A stretch of DNA of 64,000 nt, taken from the NCBI RefSeq assembly GCF_000716535.1, contig NZ_JNWV01000016.1, positions 1 through 64,000 of the forward strand, written 5' to 3'. The DNA is from Streptomyces flaveolus. Lineage in GTDB: Bacteria; Actinomycetota; Actinomycetes; Streptomycetales; Streptomycetaceae. The notes under the pieces are model-generated. The model was not told the origin of the DNA, ran no database searches, and saw nothing but the letters and a program-made list of their open reading frames with translations. This document shows, one piece after another, positions 58,333 through 64,000 of this stretch. Position numbers and translations under genes: made by a program. Position 1 is the stretch's first letter, and every line of letters begins with the position of its first letter.

Positions 58333-59760
58333 TCAGTTGTTGAGGACCGAGCCGTACCGCGGGGTGCCCGCCGTGGAGACCCCGGTGGCCGACGGGCCGA
58401 AGGAGAGCGCCCCGGCCGTCGTCGGTCCGCCGGAGGCGCCGCGCAGCGACCAGACCGCGCCGTCGCCCGCGTTCTCGCCCGGGCCCGCCACGGTCAGCTC
58501 GGCGCGGTGGTCACCGGAGTGGTCGGCGAGCAGGACCCGTGCGCCGAAGCGGTCGCCCTTCTCGGCGGTACCCGGAACGCCCGCGGTGTTCTGGGTGTAC
58601 GACACCGCGCCCTTGGTCGTCAGCCCGGAGGCGGTGCCCCGCAGGAGGGTGACCGATCCGGTGCCGGAGTCCTCGCCGGCCGCGCCGATCGCCAGGTCCT
58701 TGAACCCGTCCCCGTCCACGTCGCCCAGGAAGACGCTGCCGCCGAACGCGTCGCCGGTCTCGGCCGCGCCCGGCACGCCCGGCGTGTCCTGGCCGAGGAC
58801 CAGCGGGGCGCGGGAGGTGTCCTCGCCGCCCGGTCCGCCGTAGACCACGGTGACCTTGCCGCCCTTGGCTCCCGCCGGGTCGGCGGAGGTCTCGGCCGGA
58901 TTGCCGATGGCGATGTCGGCGTACCCGTCCTTGTCGATGTCGCCGATCGCCGAGACCGTGCCGGCGGGCAGCTCCTGCCACCAGTCGGTGAAGTTGGCGA
59001 TGGACGGGTCGGTGACCAGGTGGGTGACGGCGGCACCGGTGCGGGGCTGCCGGCCGTGCACCACCAGGCTGGTGGACCAGGCGGGGGAGATCCGCCCGGC
59101 GGACACGGAGGTGACGCCGTACGACGGGGAGTAGGGGGCGGGGAAGCCCGCGCCCGAGCCGCCCTGGAAGGAGCCGGACCGGGTGACGGGGCCGTTGACG
59201 AAGTTCAGGGCGCTGGAGCCGGTGGAACCGATCACGACGTCGAGGTCACCGTCGCCGTCGAGGTCGCCCACGGCCAGGGACTGCCCGTACCGGTCCGTCT
59301 CCTGCTGCCAGTAGTTGATGACCGTACGGGCTCCGGAGAGACCGGACTTGGCGCCCCAGACGACGACCACCGTGCCGCCGTTGGTGTCGCCGTCGACGTC
59401 CTCGCCGGGCGCGCCGATCAGGAGGTCGGCGTAGCCGTCCTTGTTCAGGTCGGCGGAGGCGACGGCGCTGCCGAACGCGTCGCCCGCCTCGGCGGCGCCG
59501 GGCACGCCGGCCGTGTTCTGGGTGATCAGGGTGCGGGTGGCCGTCCTCAGCCCGGCGGAGCTGCCGTAGACGACCGAGACGGCACCCGCCCTGGACTGGC
59601 CGGCGACGGTCGCGTCGGGGGCGCCGATCGCGAGATCGGCGCGGCCGTCGCCGTTGAAGTCGTACGGGGCGGCGGCCGTGGCCGCGTGGGCGGCGGGCAC
59701 GCTCAGGGCGAGCGGGGCCAGCGCGCCGGCGAGGGCGACGGCGAGGACGCGTGTACGCAT
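58333..59760 (-). CDS. FG-GAP repeat secreted protein 3
   Basis: 475 residues, last of three tandem paralogues. Signal peptide (MRTRVLAVALAGALAPLALSVPAAHA) and a seven-bladed integrin-like propeller with Ca2+-binding loops: DFNGDGRADLAIG, DLNKDGYADLLIG, DLDGDGDLDVVIG, DIDKDGYADIAIG, DVDGDGFKDLAIG. ATG at 59760, GAGGGA. The C-terminal FGPSATGVSTAGTPRYGSVL matches paralogue 1. Probably an extracellular binding protein; ligand unknown. Confidence 0.93.
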   Translation of the reverse strand: MRTRVLAVALAGALAPLALSVPAAHAATAAAPYDFNGDGRADLAIGAPDATVAGQSRAGAVSVVYGSSAGLRTATRTLITQNTAGVPGAAEAGDAFGSAVASADLNKDGYADLLIGAPGEDVDGDTNGGTVVVVWGAKSGLSGARTVINYWQQETDRYGQSLAVGDLDGDGDLDVVIGSTGSSALNFVNGPVTRSGSFQGGSGAGFPAPYSPSYGVTSVSAGRISPAWSTSLVVHGRQPRTGAAVTHLVTDPSIANFTDWWQELPAGTVSAIGDIDKDGYADIAIGNPAETSADPAGAKGGKVTVVYGGPGGEDTSRAPLVLGQDTPGVPGAAETGDAFGGSVFLGDVDGDGFKDLAIGAAGEDSGTGSVTLLRGTASGLTTKGAVSYTQNTAGVPGTAEKGDRFGARVLLADHSGDHRAELTVAGPGENAGDGAVWSLRGASGGPTTAGALSFGPSATGVSTAGTPRYGSVLNN

Positions 59761-59795
59761 GGAGTTCCCTCGGGGAGGCCTGGGACGGGGAGGTG

Positions 59796-61208
59796 TCACT
59801 GCGCGATGGCCCAGGCGAAGTCCCCGAGGCCCTGCACGGAGACGTCGCGGGCGCTGATGAACTTGGCGTAGTCGGTGGTCAGGCCGGAGGCGGTGCCGCG
59901 CAGGACGGTGACGGCGCCGTAGCCGTTCTCGCCGCCCGCGCCGGTGACCAGGTCGGCCTTGCCGTTCTTGTTGATGTCGATCAGCCGCACCGACTGGCCG
60001 AACTGGTCCCAGGTCTCGGAGCCGCCGGGCACGCCCTCCGTGTCCTGGGTCCAGATCTTCGCACCCTTGGTGGTCAGGCCGGAGGCGGAGCCGAACAGGA
60101 CCGTCACCGCGCCGGCCTCGCGTGCCTTGCCCAGGTCCTCGCCGGGCGCGCCGACGGCGACGTCGGCGTAGCCGTCGCCGTTGATGTCACCGGTGCTGAC
60201 CGACGAGCCGAACAGGTCGTCGGTCTCACCGGTCCCGGGCACCCCTGTGGTGTCCTGGTGGATCACGGTCGGCTTCTGGGCGGGGTCGGGACCGTTCGGG
60301 CTGCCGTACCAGACGGAGATCTGGCCGCCCTTGTGGCCGGACTTCTTGTACGTGCCGGGGTCCGTGGGGTCGCCGAGGACCGCGTCGCCGTAGCCGTCGC
60401 CGTTGACGTCACCGATCGAGCCGGGCAGGCCGTCGGCGTTCGGCAGGTCCTTCATGACGTGCTTGGAGCCGTTCCAGGTGAAGTACCTGATGTCGCCGCC
60501 CTCGTCGCCGTCGACGAGGAACGGGTAGATGCGCTCGGCGGCGCGGTCGCCGTTCAGGTCGCCCGCGAACACGTTGGTGGTGGTGCCCAGTTCGCCGACA
60601 CGGAGGTTGCTCACCGGGGTGCCCGTGCGGGTGAAGGGGCCCTTGTAGACGCGGGTCTCGGTCCGCCCGGTCAGGGTGACGTCCTTCTTCCCGTCCCCGT
60701 CGAAGTCGGCGACCGCGATGCCGGTGGCGAAGTTGTTCCACTCGTCCAGGGTGGACGGCTGGGGCACGAGGGCGCCGCCGGACAGGCCGGCCGCGCCGCC
60801 CCACAGGATGGTGGCGCTGCCCACGGCGTCCCGGTCGCCGATGGTCTCGCTCGGGGCTCCCACGACGAGGTCGGAGTAGCCGTCGCCGTCGAGGTCGCCG
60901 GCGGCCAGGCTCTGGCCGAAGAGGTCCCCCGCCTCGGCGGTGCCCGGGACGCCTGCGGAGTTCTGCGTGATCACGGTGCGCTTGGCGGCCGAGACGCCCG
61001 AGGACGAGCCGTAGAGGACGACGACCGCACCGGCCTGCTGCGCCGTGCCGACCTGGTGGCTGGCGGCGCTCAGGGCGATGTCCAGGTAGCCGTCGCCGTT
61101 GAAGTCGCCGGTCAGACGGGAGGGCGCCGCGGCGGCGGGGGTGGTGGGCAGGGCGGTGAACAGGCCGGTGGTCAGGGTGGCGGCCAGCAGGAGGACGCGC
61201 TTGCGCAA
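59796..61208 (-). CDS. FG-GAP repeat secreted protein 2
   Basis: 470 residues, TTG start at 61208 with GGAG. Signal peptide to TPAAAA, then blades such as DFNGDGYLDIALS, DLDGDGYSDLVVG, DVNGDGYGDAVLG, DINGDGYADVAVG and DINKNGKADLVTG. The end (VQGLGDFAWAIAQ) differs from the other two. 75 bp from the first and 35 bp from the third paralogue, so one operon. Ca2+-stabilised extracellular propeller. Confidence 0.93.
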   Translation of the reverse strand: MRKRVLLLAATLTTGLFTALPTTPAAAAPSRLTGDFNGDGYLDIALSAASHQVGTAQQAGAVVVLYGSSSGVSAAKRTVITQNSAGVPGTAEAGDLFGQSLAAGDLDGDGYSDLVVGAPSETIGDRDAVGSATILWGGAAGLSGGALVPQPSTLDEWNNFATGIAVADFDGDGKKDVTLTGRTETRVYKGPFTRTGTPVSNLRVGELGTTTNVFAGDLNGDRAAERIYPFLVDGDEGGDIRYFTWNGSKHVMKDLPNADGLPGSIGDVNGDGYGDAVLGDPTDPGTYKKSGHKGGQISVWYGSPNGPDPAQKPTVIHQDTTGVPGTGETDDLFGSSVSTGDINGDGYADVAVGAPGEDLGKAREAGAVTVLFGSASGLTTKGAKIWTQDTEGVPGGSETWDQFGQSVRLIDINKNGKADLVTGAGGENGYGAVTVLRGTASGLTTDYAKFISARDVSVQGLGDFAWAIAQ

Positions 61209-61283
61209 GGCGGGGCTCCGGGTGGAAGGAGGCCGGGCCCGCGACGTGCGGGCCCGGCCGGGGATGAACGGGACGCGGGCTGG

Positions 61284-62765
61284 TCAGTCGGCGAAGAGGG
61301 CGCCGAACTGCGGGGTGCCCGAGGTGGAGACGCCGGCGGTGCCGGCACCGATGAAGCGGCTGCCGGAGGTGGTGATCTTCGTGCCGTTGGACGGCAGGTA
61401 GGTGAGGGCACCGTCGCCGCTGTCCTCGTACGCGCCGATCACCAGGTCGGCCTTGCCGTCACCGGTGACGTCGTCGAGCTTGACGTCGGCGCCGAAGAGG
61501 TCGTTCTTCTCGTTGCCGCCGGGGACGCCGGTGGTGTTCTGGTTGAAGGCCTGGGTGGCGGAGGCGGTGTTCACGCCGGACGCCGAGCCGTACAGGACGG
61601 TGACCGCGCCGGTGTCGGTGACGCCGTCGATGTCCTCCAGCGGGGCGCTGACCACGAGGTCCTGGTAGCCGTCGCCGTTGACGTCGCCGAGGTCGAGGTC
61701 CCAGCCGAAGGAGTCGCCCTTCTCCGAGCTGCCCGGGACGCTGCCGGTGTTCTGGTTGATGCCGGTGGTGCCGGCCGGGCCGGAGGCGGAGCCGTAGGTG
61801 ACGTTCACCCGGCCGCCGTTGGAGGCGTCCGGGACGGGGGTGCCGTCCTCGGTGGTGGCGTCCCAGCCGGCGCCGCTGACGATGTCGCCGAAGCCGTCGC
61901 CGTTGATGTCGCCGATCGCGGTGATGATGCCGGGCTTGAGGGCCTTGGCGGAGGAGCCGCTCAGACCGCTGGCGGTGCCGGGCAGCCAGTAGTTGGTGTT
62001 CCAGCCGTACTGCGTGGAGGTCTCGTAGCCGTCGACCACGAGGTCGGTGCGGCCGTCGCCGTTGACGTCACCGGCGGTCAGGCTCATCGGGCCGTACGGG
62101 TAGTCGTTGCTGCCGGTCAGGATGGGCGGCTTGACGGTGGTGACGCTGCCCGCGGTGCCGGAGCTGCTGATGCCGCCCTTGTAGAGGTAGAGGGTGGCGG
62201 AGGAGCTGCCGACGACCAGGTCCGTCTTGCCGTCGCCGTCGAAGTCGCCGGCGGCGAGGTCCTTGCCCCAGTAGTCGTGGGAGGAGACGGCCGGGTCGAC
62301 CAGGTGGGCGGACTTGCCGGTCAGGCCGCTCTTGGAGCCGTACAGGATGACGAGGTCGCCGCCGTTGGTGTCGGTGCCGACCTTCTCGAACGGGGAGCCG
62401 ACGGCGAGGTCGTCGTAGCCGTCGTTGTTGAAGTCGCCGTAGGCCGTCTCCCGGCCGAAGCCGTCGCCGATCTCGGCGGTGCCGGCCACGCCGGTGGTGT
62501 CCTGGCTGATGACGGTGCGCTTGGCGGACGAGACGCCGGTGGACGTGCCGTACAGCACGACGATCTGACCGGCGTCCTTGCGGCCGTTGACGTAGGCGCC
62601 GGCTGCCGAGGTGGCGACGTCGCCGATGCCGTCGCCGTTGAAGTCGGCCTTCGCGACCTTGACGGAGTCGGCGGCGGTCGCGGGCGAGGCCGCGAAGGTG
62701 AGCAGACCGCCCGTCAGCGCGGCCGCGGTGGCCGTCGCGAGGGCGAGTCGGCGGTGCTTGTGCAT
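61284..62765 (-). CDS. FG-GAP repeat secreted protein 1
   Basis: 493 residues, first of the operon, ATG at 62765 (TTTCTCC before on the opposite strand gives GGAGAAA). Signal peptide to ATAADS. Blades: DFNGDGIGDVATS, DFNNDGYDDLAVG, DFDGDGKTDLVVG, DVNGDGRTDLVVD, DINGDGFGDIVSG, DVNGDGYQDLVVS, DVTGDGKADLVIG. The mature protein is a Ca2+-binding propeller of the integrin-alpha type. Function unknown; in Streptomyces such genes are common on the surface. Confidence 0.93.
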   Translation of the reverse strand: MHKHRRLALATATAAALTGGLLTFAASPATAADSVKVAKADFNGDGIGDVATSAAGAYVNGRKDAGQIVVLYGTSTGVSSAKRTVISQDTTGVAGTAEIGDGFGRETAYGDFNNDGYDDLAVGSPFEKVGTDTNGGDLVILYGSKSGLTGKSAHLVDPAVSSHDYWGKDLAAGDFDGDGKTDLVVGSSSATLYLYKGGISSSGTAGSVTTVKPPILTGSNDYPYGPMSLTAGDVNGDGRTDLVVDGYETSTQYGWNTNYWLPGTASGLSGSSAKALKPGIITAIGDINGDGFGDIVSGAGWDATTEDGTPVPDASNGGRVNVTYGSASGPAGTTGINQNTGSVPGSSEKGDSFGWDLDLGDVNGDGYQDLVVSAPLEDIDGVTDTGAVTVLYGSASGVNTASATQAFNQNTTGVPGGNEKNDLFGADVKLDDVTGDGKADLVIGAYEDSGDGALTYLPSNGTKITTSGSRFIGAGTAGVSTSGTPQFGALFAD

Positions 62766-63353
62766 GCGGTTTCTCCTACGGCATGCGGGGGATGCCTGGC
62801 GGGCATCCGCAGTCGATGGGGTGCGGACTTCCCGTGTTCGACGCGAGTTGCCCCGCGGTTCACCGGAGGTCGGCGATCAGGAGACCTGCGCCAGGGGGTA
62901 AAGGTTGTACGTGAGTTCGGTGATTTTTTCCGGGACCGCTGTGACCGTCGGTGGGCTACGGCCTCTCGGCCCCGGACGTCCCACCGGGTGAGGGCAGGGG
63001 CGCGTGGGACGCCCTGCCGGCTGAACGGGCCGCGCGGGTACGGCAGTCCGCAGCCGGACGCGTGCGGCGCCGGGCCGTCTCCCGTCACCATCGAAGTCGC
63101 CGCGCACCGGCGGAGACGGCGAGCGGCACCGGGCGCTGCCCTGGCCGTCGCGCGGCGGACCGGGCGCGACGATCGGGGCGGTGAAGCCGTCGTCGAGGGC
63201 ACGGCTGTCGTCGGCGGAGCGGCGGAACGGGTACGGCCACCGCGGCGTCGCCCGCATCGGCACCCGTCGGCCGCGAGGCCCCCTCGGCGACCCGGCACCG
63301 AGGCACGGCGGCGACACGCCTGCCCCGGCCGTGTCGTGGGCCAGGATGGTGGC
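62766..63353. other. 588-bp region with FG-GAP trace and promoters
   Basis: Between the FG-GAP operon (-) and the monooxygenase gene (+). A - strand trace RGDFDGDGRR near 63090 looks like one leftover Ca2+ loop, in a frame broken on both sides. There is a T-rich GATTTTTTCC near 62920 on the + strand, the only AT-rich spot, and probably part of the operon promoter. Confidence 0.4.
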
Positions 63354-63680
63354 ATGAGCGTAGTGAAGATCAACGTGCTGACCGTTCCCGCCGAGCAGCG
63401 GGAGGTCCTGGAGAAGCGGTTCGCCTCGCGGGCCCACGCCGTGGAGAACTCCGACGGCTTCGAGTGGTTCGAGCTGCTGCGGCCCGTCGAGGGCACCGAC
63501 CAGTACCTCGTGTACACGCGCTGGCGTGACGAGGAGTCCTTCCAGGCGTGGATGGAGGGACCGATGAAGTCCGCGCACCAGGGCGGCGGCGAGGGCGGCG
63601 AGCGGCCGAAGCCGGCGGCCTCCGGCTCGACCCTGTGGTCCTTCGAGGTGGTGCAGCAGGCCGCGCCCAAGAACGCCTAG
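63354..63680 (+). CDS. Antibiotic biosynthesis monooxygenase-type protein
   Basis: 108 residues of the ABM dimeric alpha-beta barrel: MSVVKINVLTVPAEQREVLEKRFASRAHAVENSDGFEWFELLRPVEGTDQYLVYTRWRDEESFQAWMEGPMKSAH. The fold covers cofactor-free monooxygenases and haem-degrading IsdG/MhuD-like proteins; SDGFEWFELLRP and the C-terminal Trp favour the latter type but do not prove it. ATG at 63354 with AGGATGG. Confidence 0.85.
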   Translation: MSVVKINVLTVPAEQREVLEKRFASRAHAVENSDGFEWFELLRPVEGTDQYLVYTRWRDEESFQAWMEGPMKSAHQGGGEGGERPKPAASGSTLWSFEVVQQAAPKNA

Positions 63681-63720
63681 CGGACACGACGGGCCGCGCC
63701 CGAGACGCCCGGCGGACACG

Positions 63721-63757
63721 ACGGCGCCCCCTGCCTGTGCGGGTCAGGGGGCGCCGT
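63721..63757. terminator. Bidirectional terminator
   Basis: ACGGCGCCCCCTG (63721-63733) pairs exactly with CAGGGGGCGCCGT (63745-63757). Confidence 0.9.
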
Positions 63758-63774
63758 CGGGTCCGAAGGGCCGG

Positions 63775-64000
63775 TTACTTCACCGGCTCGGGCTCCGGCT
63801 CGCTCTCCGCCTCGGCCTCGCCCGCCGGGTCGACCGGCGTCCTGACGGAGTCGAGCAGGAGCTGGGCGACGTCCACGACCTGGATGGACTCCTTCGCCTT
63901 GCCGTCGTTCTTCTTGCCGTTCACCGAGTCGGTGAGCATGACGAGGCAGAACGGGCAGGCCGTCGACACGATGTCGGGGTTGAGGGACAGGGCCTCGTCG
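63775..64000 (-). CDS. CCG-domain Fe-S oxidoreductase, C-terminal part
   Basis: The last 74 residues of a (Fe-S)-binding reductase of the HdrB/GlpC-like CCG type, truncated by the window edge: EALSLNPDIVSTACPFCLVMLTDSV, with ACPFC as the final Cys motif, then KAKESIQVVDVAQLLLDSV and an acidic Glu/Pro tail (EAEAESEPEPEPVK). In Streptomyces such a protein carries N-terminal membrane helices and two Fe-S clusters; only the end is visible. Confidence 0.85.
   Translation of the reverse strand, partial: DEALSLNPDIVSTACPFCLVMLTDSVNGKKNDGKAKESIQVVDVAQLLLDSVRTPVDPAGEAEAESEPEPEPVK

Noticed and set aside
59751..63680. A 1309-codon open + strand frame covering the FG-GAP operon
   Set aside because: It runs antisense to three clear signal-peptide propeller genes, and its translation is a Gly/Asp/Val/Arg-rich pattern typical of GC-rich antisense. 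Only its last 108 codons (from the ATG at 63354) code for a real protein.
1..64000. CRISPR array, prophage or IS element
   Set aside because: No regularly spaced direct repeats with unique spacers, no transposase, integrase or phage structural genes were seen; the tandem repeats found are short and uniform.

Overview
The window is chromosomal DNA from a high-G+C actinobacterium, almost certainly a Streptomyces. The evidence is strong third-position G/C codon bias, many GTG and TTG starts, and families typical of the genus: SCO2400- and SCO5918-type proteins, SpoIIE-type PP2C phosphatases with PAS/GAF domains, a SigB/SigF-class sigma factor, a LAATG sortase-E substrate and FG-GAP secreted proteins. 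All names rest on sequence recognition alone; no search was run.

Layout. 1-0.4 kb: start of a ctaD (cytochrome oxidase subunit I) without ctaC in front. 0.7-6.8 kb: small unknown protein, SnoaL-like protein, an arsenic island (arsM divergent from arsR-aquaporin-arsC, with no arsB/ACR3 pump) and an ECF41-type sigma factor followed by an FAD oxidoreductase. 7-10.4 kb: cold-shock module A (MerR, cspA, DEAD-box helicase, SCO5918-like, DUF5994). 10.8-15.5 kb: GNAT-like protein, then a two-gene operon of a P-loop NTPase and a membrane-anchored periplasmic-binding-protein-like receptor. 15.6-20.6 kb: CBS, DUF2267, SDR and PAS-GAF-PP2C genes. 19.8-24.2 kb: GntR regulator divergent from nitrilase-permease, then an Fpg/Nei glycosylase. 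24.3-31.2 kb: small secreted protein, LuxR remnant, SigB-like sigma, anti-sigma-type ATPase, small membrane and CBS proteins, and an ECF sigma with a putative membrane anti-sigma. 31.4-36.5 kb: surface and secreted proteins, including two tachylectin-domain enzymes with different peptidoglycan-acting C-termini and a small secreted protein with DAGWQ repeats. 37-42.6 kb: LuxR regulator and cold-shock module B (MerR, cspA and DEAD helicase paralogues). 42.8-50.4 kb: Asp23-type envelope operon, a frameshifted PP2C, a secreted Ig-like protein and an SCO2400/Ser-Thr kinase pair. 50.5-55.5 kb: accessory stretch with a truncated MFS gene, a degenerate tRNA-Gly copy, a secreted beta-propeller protein and an intact tRNA-Gly(CCC). 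55.8-57.1 kb: core genes (zinc-ribbon protein, dcd, phosphoribosyltransferase). 57.2-64 kb: Yip1 protein, three tandem FG-GAP secreted proteins, a monooxygenase and the end of a CCG-domain Fe-S protein.

Themes. The left two thirds is rich in stress and envelope functions: arsenic resistance, alternative sigma factors with switch kinases and phosphatases, cold shock, Asp23 and CBS proteins. The most interesting structure is regulatory. The two cspA-DEAD modules share a conserved cspA leader block, a terminator-like hairpin between the genes, and a helicase leader hairpin that buries the Shine-Dalgarno sequence and keeps its pairing through a G-U change. Other leads are the NTPase/receptor operon with an altered Walker A, the DAGWQ-repeat protein, two exact TGTGA-N6-TCACA palindromes and the tRNA-Gly relic.
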